Assembly: GCA_020636475.1 (NCBI GenBank)
Contig: JACJXU010000006.1
Location: 62,001 to 126,000 of the forward strand
Reading direction: 5' to 3'
Source: Chitinophagales bacterium
Lineage (GTDB): Bacteria > Bacteroidota > Bacteroidia > Chitinophagales > UBA2359
DNA: 64,000 bases
The number at the start of each line of letters is the position of its first letter. The first letter of the stretch is position 1. A program made the translations under genes and the position numbers. The notes beneath the pieces were generated by a model. The model saw nothing but the letters and a program-made list of their open reading frames with translations, ran no database searches and was not told the origin of the DNA. This document shows positions 45,548 to 55,169 of this stretch, in pieces.

Positions 45548-46759
45548 GTGGCTACAAGAGTACATGCCGTATGGATTGAAGCGGTGGCACATATTTTACA
45601 GGAAATTTTTCAAGAAAATCGTTATGCCGACAAAGCCGTAGCTTATCAGTTGAAACAACACCGAAACTGGGGAAGTCGCGACCGTGCGTTTATTGCCGAA
45701 AATGTGTATGAATGTGTGCGTTATGCGCGTCTTTTGCAGGAAATTGCCGAAAAACAAGCCCAAACGCTCGAAGATTGGAAGCAAATTTGGGCAATTCATT
45801 GGATTTTGCAAGGAAATATTTTGCCCGAAGGCTTTGCGACAAATAGTACAGAAGCGGCAATTTTACAGCGAAAAAAAGATTTTGATGCAATAAGAAGCCT
45901 GCGCGAATCTATTCCCGAATGGATAGACCGCGAAGGAGAACAGAGTTTGGGTACGCCGCTTTGGGAGGAAACTTTGGCTTTTTTGAACAAACCTGCCGAA
46001 GTGTGGTTGCGGGCAAATTTGCTCAAAACTACCGCCGCCGAACTACAAGCATCATTGGCAAAAGAACATATTGCTACCGAAATTGTCCACCAAAATTGCT
46101 TGCGCGTAACAAAACGCAAAAACTTGTTTCAGACCAAAGCTTTTCAGCAAGGTTGGTTTGAAGTGCAAGACTATGGCTCACAGCAAATAGCACCGCTATT
46201 GGGCGTAAGCGCGGGTGCGCGTGTTATTGATGCCTGTGCCGGCGGCGGCGGAAAAACCCTCCACTTAGCCGACTTGATGCACAACAAAGGAACCATTATT
46301 GCCTTAGACGTTTCGGAAAAAAAATTGCAGGCTTTGCGCAAACGCGCTACACGTGCTGCCATAGACATTGTAGAAACGCGTCCTTTGGGCAATTCTGCCA
46401 AAACCATCAAAAGGTTGCATCAATCCGCCGATTACTTGTTGTTAGATGTACCTTGTTCGGGTTTGGGTGTGTTGCGCCGCAATCCCGACACCAAGTGGAA
46501 GTTGCAGGAATCGGCTTTGCCCGAATTGATGACACTTCAACAGCAAATTTTACAACAATACAGTAAAATGCTGAAAGTGGGCGGAAAAATGGTGTATGCT
46601 ACTTGTAGTATTTTGGCAAAGGAAAACGAGCAGCAAATAAATAACTTTTTGGATTCGGAGCAAGGCAAAAACTTTAGCTTAGTGGAGCAAACAACGCTTT
46701 TGCCCCAAAGCCATAATTGCGATGGTTTTTACAAAGCTTTGTTGGTGCGCAGTAGTTAG
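45548..46759 (+). CDS. RsmB/NOP2-family rRNA cytosine-C5 methyltransferase
   Basis: A 403-residue SAM-dependent methyltransferase. The N-terminal part resembles the NusB-like domain of RsmB (WGSRDRAFIAENVYECVRY). Motif I reads DACAGGGGKTLHLADLM, motif IV LLLDVPCSGLGVLRRNPD and motif VI MVYATCSILAKENE; the two cysteines in PCS and TCS are the catalytic pair. It should methylate a cytosine in 16S rRNA. The gene starts with GTG directly after the LptF/G stop (TAAGTG), so the two are coupled. It overlaps the convergent MarR gene by 4 bases. Confidence 0.88.
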   Translation: MATRVHAVWIEAVAHILQEIFQENRYADKAVAYQLKQHRNWGSRDRAFIAENVYECVRYARLLQEIAEKQAQTLEDWKQIWAIHWILQGNILPEGFATNSTEAAILQRKKDFDAIRSLRESIPEWIDREGEQSLGTPLWEETLAFLNKPAEVWLRANLLKTTAAELQASLAKEHIATEIVHQNCLRVTKRKNLFQTKAFQQGWFEVQDYGSQQIAPLLGVSAGARVIDACAGGGGKTLHLADLMHNKGTIIALDVSEKKLQALRKRATRAAIDIVETRPLGNSAKTIKRLHQSADYLLLDVPCSGLGVLRRNPDTKWKLQESALPELMTLQQQILQQYSKMLKVGGKMVYATCSILAKENEQQINNFLDSEQGKNFSLVEQTTLLPQSHNCDGFYKALLVRSS

Positions 46760-47223
46760 GTTTTGTCGAAGTCGAAGGCAGAGCGAATTTTATCTAAAAT
46801 ATCATTAAGTTGCTCGGCTTCAGATTCAGAAATCTGTACTAAAATAGACTCTATGTCTATATTAATAGCAATCAAATCACCAATAATTTTATTCCCCTCA
46901 TCACTAAGCACTACGTAGGTATGCCGAAGGTCGGATTCGTAAGGTATTTTTTTCACCAATTTTTTAGCAATAAGTCTTTCTACAAGGCGAGAAACATCGG
47001 AACTTCTATCAAGCATACGTTTTCTAATTTCCTTAATGCCTATTCCTTTCGGCGAACCATTTATAATACGGAGAATATTGTATTGTTGTACCGTAATGTC
47101 ATAAGGGGCAAGCAAAGACTTTATTTGATAAATCAACCAACTGTGGGTATATAAAATATTAACGATAGCTTTGGCTTTTTCGTTGCGAAAACTCTTTTGT
47201 TTTATGGCGGAAGCAATGTCCAT
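46756..47223 (-). CDS. MarR family transcriptional regulator
   Basis: A 155-residue winged-helix protein: SLLAPYDITVQQYNILRII, the recognition-helix region GIGIKEIRKRMLDRSSDVSRL and the wing KKIPYESDLRHTYVVLSDEG fit MarR regulators, which act as dimers and respond to small ligands or oxidants. Its target is unknown; the divergent GH3/beta-lactamase gene, 235 bases away, is the natural candidate (inference). Confidence 0.85.
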   Translation of the reverse strand: MDIASAIKQKSFRNEKAKAIVNILYTHSWLIYQIKSLLAPYDITVQQYNILRIINGSPKGIGIKEIRKRMLDRSSDVSRLVERLIAKKLVKKIPYESDLRHTYVVLSDEGNKIIGDLIAINIDIESILVQISESEAEQLNDILDKIRSAFDFDKT

Positions 47224-47384
47224 ACTTCAATTTTTATTTCAAAAGTTGGGAAAAAGTTGAAAAACAGTTATAATATGTTGCAACATTTATAGGAATAAAA
47301 TAGTTTAACAATAGTTGTTTTTTATAGGTATCGGCTTACTGCCTGACAGTGTCTTGTATATTTTTAATTTTTATTCTATAATTG

Positions 47385-47392
47385 TACCTTTG
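47385..47392 (+). promoter_or_regulatory. -7 element for the GH3/beta-lactamase gene
   Basis: TACCTTTG matches TAnnTTTG, 66 bases before the ATG at 47459. The surrounding intergenic region upstream of the MarR gene would also hold any MarR operator, but no clear operator palindrome was identified. Confidence 0.4.
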
Positions 47393-47458
47393 TGAAAGTG
47401 ATTAAGTCTAACTAAATAGAAGTTTTACATTTATATAAATGTAATTTATAGTGTAAAT

Positions 47459-50455
47459 ATGAGAAAAAAACATCAATTATTTTTAATGCTAATACTTTTG
47501 TCCGTTCAGTCGGTAGCATTATTCGCGCAGCAAGTACAAAATAGTGCCTATTTTGAGCGGGAAGCACTTTGGGTGCAGCATACTTTGCAAAATATGAGCA
47601 TTGAGGAAAAGATAGCACAAATGATAATGGTGGCGGCGTATTCCAACAAAGATGTAAACCATACTACTGCTATTGCCGATTTGGTGAAAAATCAGAAAAT
47701 AGGCGGATTGATATTTTTTCAAGGCGACCCGCTTACGCAGTTAAAACTCACCAATTACTACCAAGACCTTAGTGCCGTGCCATTACTCATTGCCCAAGAT
47801 GCAGAATGGGGACTTAGTATGCGCCTGCAAGATGTACCCATATTTCCACGACAACTTATGCTCGGAGCAATACAAGACGATGGACTTATTTATGATTTTG
47901 GCAAAGAAATAGCCCGCGAATGTCGCCGCTTGGGTGTACATATGAATTTTGCACCGGTAGTAGATGTAAACAACAATCCCAACAATCCGGTTATCAATGA
48001 CCGCTCCTTTGGCGAAGATATATACAACGTAAGTGCCAAAGGAATTGCCTACATGCAAGGAATGGAATACAATGGAATTTTGGCTTGTGCTAAGCATTTT
48101 CCGGGTCACGGGGACACAGATGCCGACTCGCATCATTCATTGCCGCTCATTGCACACAGTCGGTCGCATTTGGATTCCATTGAACTTTATCCTTTTCGCC
48201 AGCTCGTCAAACGACAAGTTGCCGCAGTAATGAACGCACATTTGTCCATTCCCGCCTTAGATAATCAAGCTCTCAGCCAACGCGCCGATAGTCCTATTAT
48301 TCCCGCTTCTTTATCGCACAAAATTGTGACCGAACTACTCCAAGATGAACTTGGGTATGATGGATTGAAAATAACCGATGCCTTAAACATGAAAGGTGTA
48401 AGCAATTATTTTGCTCCCGGCGAAGTGGACTTAAAAGCCTGCTTGGCAGGAAACGACATCTTATTGTTTTCGGAAGATGTGCCTCGGGCTATTCGGCTTA
48501 TTAGCGAAGCAGTGAAAAACAATGAAATAAGCGAAGCAGAAATAGACCGCCGCGTAAATAAAATATTAAAAGCAAAATATAAAATGGGTTTGGCAGAAAC
48601 AAAATTTGTAGCCGCCGAAAACCTGCTCGCAGACCTGAACACGCCCGAAGCCGAAATACTGCACCGCAAGCTCATTGCCGAAGCAATTACAGTAGCCAAA
48701 AACAACAATCAACTTCTACCTTTCAGAAACTTACAATTCAATACCTTTGCAGCTATAACTATTGGTGCGTCCGGCGTAAATACGTTTCAAAATACACTTT
48801 CAAAATACACCAAAGTAGCGCACTACAATTTGCCCGCCAATCCAACGAATGTGCAAATAAATGAAATGTTGGCAAACCTGAAAAAATACAGTGTGGTAAT
48901 AGTAAGCCTACACGATATGTCGCGCTTCGCGGATAAAAATTACGGCATTAGCGATGCAGTAATAGATTTTCTCCAAAAAGTACAAAACCAAAACCAAAAC
49001 CAGACCGTTACCGTAGTTTTTGGCAGTCCGTATAGTTTAAAGTATTTCGACATGCAAAAAGTGGTTGTGTGTGCTTATCAAGATACGCCGCTCACGCAAG
49101 ATATTACTGCCCAAATTTTGTTCGGCGCACTTCCCGCCAAAGGTCGCTTGCCCATTACGGCTTCGCCCGCATTTCCTTATGGTGCCGGAGAAGTGTTGAG
49201 TGGCAATATGCGTTTGCGTTACACCATTCCGCAAGATGTGGGTTTTAATACAGATATTTTATATCAATTAGAAAAAATTGTAGAAGAAGGCATAAAAGAC
49301 AAAGCGATGCCCGGCTGCCAGATTTTGATTGCCAAAAATGGTGCGGTAGTCTATGAAAAAGCATTTGGTTACTACACCTACAACCGCAAACAGCCCGTAA
49401 ATGTAAACGATTTGTACGACCTTGCTTCTATTACCAAAATTGCAGCAACTTTGCCTGCCCTGATGCAACTCTACGACGAGCACACTATTTCTTTAGATGA
49501 AACTTTGGGCGAACTGCTGCCCGAAATGCAGGCATCGAACAAAGCCAATGTGAAAGTAAGAGAAATTCTTACCCACGAAGCAGGATTGGTAGATTGGATT
49601 CCTTTTTATGAAGAAGTGAAACCTGTAAAAGGAAAAGTAAATCCTATTTTTAGTACGCATGCAGATGCGCAACACACCATACATGTAGCCGACAAATTGT
49701 ATATGGAAAGTGCCTATCAACATGAAATGTGGCAAAAAATTATTGATTCGCCTTTGCAGGAAAAAAAATACAAGTACAGCGATGTGGGCTTTTATATTTT
49801 TCAAAAATTAATTGAACAAACAAGGCATCAATCCTTAGATAATTACTGCCAGCTAATGTTTTACGATGTGCTGGGAATGGACAGAACATCTTTTAATCCA
49901 CTAAACTGTTTTCCCAAAGACGAAATCGCTCCTACGGAAAAGGATACTTATTTTCGTATACAGCAGTTGCAAGGTTATGTACACGATATGGGCGCAGCTA
50001 TGATGGGCGGTGTTGGCGGACACGCAGGGCTTTTTTCCAATGCCAACGATTTGGCAAAATTGATGCAAATGTATCTCAACAAAGGCGACTACGGCGGAAA
50101 TCGTTTTGTCAATACCGAAACCATTTCTTTGTTTACCCAACGCCAAAGCGAAGAATGTCGGCGCGGTTTGGGCTTCGATAAGCCCGAACCAAGTGTGGGA
50201 AGTGCCGGACCCACAGCAGTTTGCGCACCCATAAGTACTTTTGGACACACCGGATTTACGGGAACTTGCGCTTGGGTAGATCCAGATAATGAGTTGATTT
50301 ACATTTTTTTATCAAACAGAGTTTATCCCGATATGAAAAATAATCTGCTCGCAAGAAACAACATCCGCACCCGTATTCAGGAAGTAATTTATGCCGCCTT
50401 GGGTATTACCGAAGCGCAGGAACCCTTGCAAAATCCAATCAACATTAACCGATAA
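47459..50455 (+). CDS. GH3 beta-N-acetylhexosaminidase fused to a beta-lactamase-fold serine hydrolase
   Basis: A 998-residue exported protein with a signal peptide (LILLSVQSVALFAQ). Residues about 35-385 form a GH3 N-terminal domain with the NagZ-type signature CAKHFPGHGDTDADSHHS near 207-224 and IPLLIAQD-like VPLLIAQDAEWG; residues about 400-570 match the GH3 C-terminal domain. From about 600 it is a class C beta-lactamase/penicillin-binding-like domain, with Ser657-x-x-Lys660 in LASITKIAA and Tyr773-Ser-Asp in KYSDVG. Together this suggests periplasmic peptidoglycan turnover: cleaving GlcNAc linkages and acting on peptide or ester bonds (inference). The fusion is known in Bacteroidota. Confidence 0.88.
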   Translation: MRKKHQLFLMLILLSVQSVALFAQQVQNSAYFEREALWVQHTLQNMSIEEKIAQMIMVAAYSNKDVNHTTAIADLVKNQKIGGLIFFQGDPLTQLKLTNYYQDLSAVPLLIAQDAEWGLSMRLQDVPIFPRQLMLGAIQDDGLIYDFGKEIARECRRLGVHMNFAPVVDVNNNPNNPVINDRSFGEDIYNVSAKGIAYMQGMEYNGILACAKHFPGHGDTDADSHHSLPLIAHSRSHLDSIELYPFRQLVKRQVAAVMNAHLSIPALDNQALSQRADSPIIPASLSHKIVTELLQDELGYDGLKITDALNMKGVSNYFAPGEVDLKACLAGNDILLFSEDVPRAIRLISEAVKNNEISEAEIDRRVNKILKAKYKMGLAETKFVAAENLLADLNTPEAEILHRKLIAEAITVAKNNNQLLPFRNLQFNTFAAITIGASGVNTFQNTLSKYTKVAHYNLPANPTNVQINEMLANLKKYSVVIVSLHDMSRFADKNYGISDAVIDFLQKVQNQNQNQTVTVVFGSPYSLKYFDMQKVVVCAYQDTPLTQDITAQILFGALPAKGRLPITASPAFPYGAGEVLSGNMRLRYTIPQDVGFNTDILYQLEKIVEEGIKDKAMPGCQILIAKNGAVVYEKAFGYYTYNRKQPVNVNDLYDLASITKIAATLPALMQLYDEHTISLDETLGELLPEMQASNKANVKVREILTHEAGLVDWIPFYEEVKPVKGKVNPIFSTHADAQHTIHVADKLYMESAYQHEMWQKIIDSPLQEKKYKYSDVGFYIFQKLIEQTRHQSLDNYCQLMFYDVLGMDRTSFNPLNCFPKDEIAPTEKDTYFRIQQLQGYVHDMGAAMMGGVGGHAGLFSNANDLAKLMQMYLNKGDYGGNRFVNTETISLFTQRQSEECRRGLGFDKPEPSVGSAGPTAVCAPISTFGHTGFTGTCAWVDPDNELIYIFLSNRVYPDMKNNLLARNNIRTRIQEVIYAALGITEAQEPLQNPININR

Positions 50456-50468
50456 GCAAGATAATTTT

Positions 50469-50476
50469 TACTTTTG
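50469..50476 (+). promoter_or_regulatory. -7 element for nadC
   Basis: TACTTTTG, identical to the boxes at 2539 and 2563, 49 bases before the nadC ATG. The -33 region is not convincing. Confidence 0.35.
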
Positions 50477-50524
50477 CCTTGTTGTAAAATATAATCTCAG
50501 AAAATAAAAAATAAATACGGCGTA

Positions 50525-51367
50525 ATGAATTTTGACCTAAACGATTTTCTCCAACGCGCTTTCGCCGAAGATGTAGGCGATGGCGATTATTCTTCGCTGG
50601 CGTGTATTCCGGCTACGGCAATAGGCAAAGCCCGCCTTTTGGTAAAAGATACTGGCATTTTGGCTGGCGTAGAACTGGCACGACAAATTTTTGCCTATGC
50701 CGACGAACAACTAATTTTTACGCCTTTGCTGCAAGATGGCGCGGCAGTAAAATTTGGCGATATTGCTTTTATTGTTGAAGGTTCAAAACAATCTATTCTC
50801 AAAACAGAGCGTTTGGTGCTGAACCTAATGCAGCGCATGAGCGGAATTGCTACTACTACGCATCGCTATGTAGAAGCCATACAAGGAACAAACGCCAAAC
50901 TTTTGGATACGCGCAAAACTACGCCCACTTTGCGTTATTTCGAGAAATGGGCAGTGCGCATTGGTGGAGGCTATAATCATCGTTTTGGCTTGTACGATAT
51001 GATAATGCTCAAAGACAATCATATTGATTTTGCCGGAGGCATTCGACAAGCTATCGAAAAATCGAACGCTTTTTTACAGGAAAATAAATTACACATTCCC
51101 ATAGAAATAGAAGTGCGCAATCTCAGCGAGCTCCAAGAAGTACTGGCTTGTGGCAAGGTGCAACGCATTATGCTGGATAATTTTACACCCGAAAAAATAT
51201 GCGAAGTACTGCCACTTATTCAGCGTCGCTACGAAACCGAAGCCTCAGGCGGCATTACTATCGACAATATTCGCGCTTATGCCGAAACGGGTGTCGATTT
51301 TATTTCGGTCGGGGCTTTAACACATTCTGTAAAAAGTTTAGACCTCAGTTTAAAAGCATTCAATTAA
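50525..51367 (+). CDS. nadC: Nicotinate-nucleotide pyrophosphorylase (carboxylating)
   Basis: A 280-residue quinolinate phosphoribosyltransferase of NAD synthesis. Signatures are FAEDVGDGDYSS, LLDTRKTTPTLRYFEKWAV, IGGGYNHRFGLYDMIMLKDN and the C-terminal EASGGITIDNIRAYAETGVD with FISVGALTHS. It uses quinolinate and PRPP. nadA and nadB are not in the window. It is followed 6 bases later by hemH, probably co-transcribed. Confidence 0.96.
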   Translation: MNFDLNDFLQRAFAEDVGDGDYSSLACIPATAIGKARLLVKDTGILAGVELARQIFAYADEQLIFTPLLQDGAAVKFGDIAFIVEGSKQSILKTERLVLNLMQRMSGIATTTHRYVEAIQGTNAKLLDTRKTTPTLRYFEKWAVRIGGGYNHRFGLYDMIMLKDNHIDFAGGIRQAIEKSNAFLQENKLHIPIEIEVRNLSELQEVLACGKVQRIMLDNFTPEKICEVLPLIQRRYETEASGGITIDNIRAYAETGVDFISVGALTHSVKSLDLSLKAFN

Positions 51368-51373
51368 AATTTA

Positions 51374-52405
51374 ATGTCCGACAAAACCGGAATTTTATTG
51401 GTTAATTTAGGTACGCCCGACAGCCCACATACTGCCGATGTACGCAAATACTTGATAGAATTTCTAACCGACAGGCGTGTTATAGACATTCCGTATCTGC
51501 AACGCCAGCTTTTGGTACGCGGTATCATCGCGCCTTTCAGAGCACCAAAATCTGCCAAAACCTATCAGGCTATTTGGACCGAAAATGGCTCGCCACTTTT
51601 GTATTACAGCCAAAATTTGCAGCAGAAAGTACAAGCTATCTTTGATAAAATTGCCCCCAAAACTTTTATAGTAAGTCTGGCAATGCGCTATCAGTCGCCT
51701 TCTATTGCTTCAGCCTTAGCACATTTGCAGCAGCACAATGTAAAAAAGGTGCTTGTATTGCCACTTTTTCCGCAATATGCGAGTGCTACTACAGGTTCTA
51801 TTCACGAAAAAGTGATGCAAACGCTGCAAAAATGGTGGGAAATTCCCGACATTCGGTTTATAAATAACTTTTACGACTATGCGCCAATGGTGCGTATTTT
51901 TGGCGAAAATGCTAAAAAAATGGGCTTGGCAGATTACGATTATTTTGTGTTCAGTTATCACGGCTTGCCGGAAAGACAAATAAAAAAAGCTGACCGTCAG
52001 GGACATTGTTTACAACAGCAAAATTGTTGCGAAAAAATAGATACCCACAATCAGTTTTGTTATCGGGCGCAGTGTTTTGCTACTACAAAAGCGATTGCTA
52101 CCTATTTGCAACTCGCTGAAAATAAATATGTTACAACTTTTCAGTCAAGGCTTGGGCGCGACCCTTGGATACAGCCCTATACCAGCGATAAAATTGAAGA
52201 ACTGGCTAAAAAAGGTATTAAAAAAGTGATGGTTTTTTGTCCGGCTTTTGTGGCAGATTGTTTGGAAACCATTTTTGAAATCGGGGAAGAATATGCCGAA
52301 CTTTTTGAAGAACATGGCGGCGAAAAATTGACATTGGTACCCAGCCTAAACGCCCAAGACGAATGGGCGCAGGCAGTAGTAGATTTGGTAGGACAATATG
52401 CGTAG
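51374..52405 (+). CDS. hemH: Ferrochelatase
   Basis: A 343-residue enzyme that inserts iron into protoporphyrin at the membrane surface, the last step of heme synthesis. It shows GILLVNLGTPDSP, LFPQYASATTGS, FSYHGLPERQIKKAD (with the active-site His) and VFCPAFVADCLETIFEIGEE. A Cys-rich insert (HCLQQQNCCEKIDTHNQFCY) follows the HGLPER motif, as in many bacterial relatives. It begins 6 bases after nadC. Confidence 0.95.
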   Translation: MSDKTGILLVNLGTPDSPHTADVRKYLIEFLTDRRVIDIPYLQRQLLVRGIIAPFRAPKSAKTYQAIWTENGSPLLYYSQNLQQKVQAIFDKIAPKTFIVSLAMRYQSPSIASALAHLQQHNVKKVLVLPLFPQYASATTGSIHEKVMQTLQKWWEIPDIRFINNFYDYAPMVRIFGENAKKMGLADYDYFVFSYHGLPERQIKKADRQGHCLQQQNCCEKIDTHNQFCYRAQCFATTKAIATYLQLAENKYVTTFQSRLGRDPWIQPYTSDKIEELAKKGIKKVMVFCPAFVADCLETIFEIGEEYAELFEEHGGEKLTLVPSLNAQDEWAQAVVDLVGQYA

Positions 52406-52485
52406 TTTTCTGTTTGATACTACCAACAGTGAAGGTAATTTTATTATCCAAAAAATAATTTTTAACCATAAAATATAAAAACCCA

Positions 52486-54153
52486 ATGCTTAGCGACATA
52501 GAAATAGCCCAACAGGCGAAAATTATTCATATAAAAGAAATTGCCGCAAAAATTGGCGTAGATGCCAATGATTTGTATTATTATGGCAAGCACAAAGCGA
52601 AATTGCCCCTTCATTTAATTGATGAAGAAAAACTCAAAAAATCGAAACTTATTTTGGTTTCGGCTATCAATCCTACGCCTTCGGGTGAAGGCAAAACAAT
52701 GGTTTCTGTTGGTTTGAATGATGGACTGAATTTGTTGGGGAAAAAATCTATAGTAGTATTGCGCGAGCCTTCGCTGGGTCCCGTATTTGGCATAAAAGGC
52801 GGTGCCGCAGGAGGCGGATATTCGCAACTTATTCCTATGGAAGACATTAATCTGCATTTTACCGGCGATTTTTCGGCGATTGAAAAAGCCAATAATTTGC
52901 TTAGTGCTATTATCGACAACAGACTTCACAATAAAACCGACTTAGATATAGACCCGCGCACGATTGTGTGGAAACGGGTAATTGACCTCAATGACCGCGC
53001 TCTGCGACACATAATAATAGGACTTGGTGGTTCCAGCAACGGCGTTTTGCGCGAAGATGGTTTTAATATTACTCCTGCTTCGGAAGTAATGGCTATTTTG
53101 TGTATGTCCAGCAGCCTTGAAGATTTGAAAAAGCGTTTGGGCGATATTTTTATCGGTTATACTTACGACAAAAAACCTGTTTTTGCCCGCGACCTGAAAG
53201 CGGAAACTGCCATGACTATTTTGCTCAAAGATGCCATAAAACCTAATTTGGTGCAAACTTTAGAAGGAAATCCGGCTTTTATACATGGCGGTCCTTTTGC
53301 CAATATTGCGCAAGGAACCAATACTATTTTGGCAACCAAAATGGGACTCAGTCTTGCCGATTATGTGGTTACAGAAGCTGGTTTTGGTGCAGATTTAGGT
53401 GCGGAAAAATTTATGGATATAAAATGTGGTTATGCCAAACTAAAACCGGATGCAATGGTATTAGTAGCCACTATTCGCGCATTGCGCCACCATGGCGGTG
53501 CAAAACGTAGCGAGTATGAAATACCTTCCTTAGAAAAAGTGGAAAAGGGCTTTGAAAATTTGGCGAAACACATAGAAAATGCCCAAAAATATCATTTAAA
53601 ACCTGTAGTTGCCATCAATCATTTTCCCCACGATAGCGAGGAAGAAATACAATTTGTGCAAAATGCTTGTGCAAAAATGGGCATAAAAGCAGTTGTTACC
53701 AAAAGTTTTGTACAAGGAGGCGAAGGTGCCAAAGATTTGGCGCAAGCCGTAATAGATAATATTGCCAGTGGACAAAATAATTTTCAAGCATTATACAACT
53801 GGAAAATAAGTATTGAACAAAAAATTCATACCATTGCCACGCAAATTTATGGTGCGCGCGATGTAGAATATGCACCATTGGCTAAACGACAATTAAAAAC
53901 GATAAATGATTTGGGCTACAACGAATTGCCGATTTGTATGGCAAAGACCCAAAAATCGTTGAGTGATAACGAAAAGTTGGTTGGCAGACCCCAAGATTTT
54001 GTGGTAACGGTACGCGAGTTTGAGTTTGCTGCCGGCGCGGGTTTTGTAATTCCAATTTTGGGAGATATGATGCGTATGCCCGGTTTGCCTTCATCGCCTG
54101 CCAACGAAAGAATGGACATTAGTCCCGAAGGCGTTATTTCGGGCTTGAGCTAA
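52486..54153 (+). CDS. fhs: Formate-tetrahydrofolate ligase
   Basis: A 555-residue ATP-dependent enzyme making 10-formyl-tetrahydrofolate for purine and one-carbon metabolism. It carries the P-loop-like NPTPSGEGKTMVSVGL, REPSLGPVFGIKGGAAGGG, NLHFTGDFSAIEKANN, VTEAGFGADLGAEKFMDIK and VVAINHFPHDSEEE. Length is standard. The ATG at 52486 follows hemH after 80 bases. It is likely a separate transcription unit. Confidence 0.97.
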   Translation: MLSDIEIAQQAKIIHIKEIAAKIGVDANDLYYYGKHKAKLPLHLIDEEKLKKSKLILVSAINPTPSGEGKTMVSVGLNDGLNLLGKKSIVVLREPSLGPVFGIKGGAAGGGYSQLIPMEDINLHFTGDFSAIEKANNLLSAIIDNRLHNKTDLDIDPRTIVWKRVIDLNDRALRHIIIGLGGSSNGVLREDGFNITPASEVMAILCMSSSLEDLKKRLGDIFIGYTYDKKPVFARDLKAETAMTILLKDAIKPNLVQTLEGNPAFIHGGPFANIAQGTNTILATKMGLSLADYVVTEAGFGADLGAEKFMDIKCGYAKLKPDAMVLVATIRALRHHGGAKRSEYEIPSLEKVEKGFENLAKHIENAQKYHLKPVVAINHFPHDSEEEIQFVQNACAKMGIKAVVTKSFVQGGEGAKDLAQAVIDNIASGQNNFQALYNWKISIEQKIHTIATQIYGARDVEYAPLAKRQLKTINDLGYNELPICMAKTQKSLSDNEKLVGRPQDFVVTVREFEFAAGAGFVIPILGDMMRMPGLPSSPANERMDISPEGVISGLS

Positions 54154-54240
54154 TGAATTTTACATTTTTTACGCAACAATCTGCCGCAAATTTTGTAAAG
54201 AATTTGCTATTTGTAATTTAAGCACCTATCATTTTTATCC

Positions 54241-54996
54241 ATGATACTCATTTCTCCGGCAAAATCATTGGCAAATCCTCAAGATATTGCGTTTGCACCG
54301 CAGCAGATGCCATTTTTTGAGCAAGAAACAGCACAAATTGTAAAAAAAATGCAAAAACTAAAGCCGCCGACTTTGAAGGAATTGATGCAACTGAGTGATG
54401 CTTTAACGCAGCTCAATTATCAACGCTATCAGCAGTGGAATACCGAAAATATAGCTTGTCCGGCTTTGTTTTATTTTAAAGGCGATGTGTATCAAGGTTT
54501 GGACGCGGAAACACTCAATGAAAAACAGCTAAACTATGCTGCAACTAACTTGCGTATTTTGTCGGGTTTGTACGGAATAATGCGCCCTTTCGATGCAATG
54601 AAAGCCTATCGTTTGGAAATGGGCACAACAATTTCGGTAGGCAAAGCGAAGAACTTGTATCAGTTTTGGCAGGCAAAAATTACGAAGCGATTGCAGGAAG
54701 AAATGAATGTACAAAACGCTACTTTTGGCGTAAATTTGGCTTCGCAAGAATATGCAAAAGTCCTTGATTTTAAGCAAATTAAGCAGCCATTTGTTTCTCC
54801 TGTATTTAAGCAATACAAAAATGGCGTGTACAAAATTATCAGTTTTTCGGCGAAACGCGCAAGGGGTTTGATGGCAAGATTTATCTTGGAAAACGAACTA
54901 AAAAACATCGCCGATTTGCAAGCATTCAACGCAGAAAACTACCGTTACAGCGCGGAAATGTCGAAGTCTTTGCAGCCGGTTTTTTTGCAAGACTAA
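54241..54996 (+). CDS. yaaA: Peroxide stress protein YaaA (DUF328)
   Basis: A 251-residue protein with the family start MILISPAKSLANPQD, then SDALTQLNYQRYQQW, LNYAATNLRILSGLYGIMRP (in two halves), YRLEMGT and the C-terminal FSAKRARGLMARFIL. YaaA homologues lower free iron and DNA damage under peroxide stress in E. coli, and the fold contains a DNA-binding helix-hairpin-helix. Length is normal. Confidence 0.93.
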   Translation: MILISPAKSLANPQDIAFAPQQMPFFEQETAQIVKKMQKLKPPTLKELMQLSDALTQLNYQRYQQWNTENIACPALFYFKGDVYQGLDAETLNEKQLNYAATNLRILSGLYGIMRPFDAMKAYRLEMGTTISVGKAKNLYQFWQAKITKRLQEEMNVQNATFGVNLASQEYAKVLDFKQIKQPFVSPVFKQYKNGVYKIISFSAKRARGLMARFILENELKNIADLQAFNAENYRYSAEMSKSLQPVFLQD

Positions 54997-55169
54997 TGTG
55001 GTTTAATGAAGGATGTAGCCTACGCTGAAGTTGAGTGTTTCAGAAAAATAGTTCTTGGGCATGTACCATGTTGATTCAAATTTGGTGCTATTTACTACAC
55101 CTTTTATCTTTAGCGCATTTTCTAAAAAATCTGTTCAAAATACCTATTTTTGGCGTTTTTTATAATTAC

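Noticed and set aside
55035..55169. 45-residue N-terminal extension of the M16 peptidase
   Set aside because: The upstream residues are unlike a signal peptide and the family N-terminus begins at ATG 55170.
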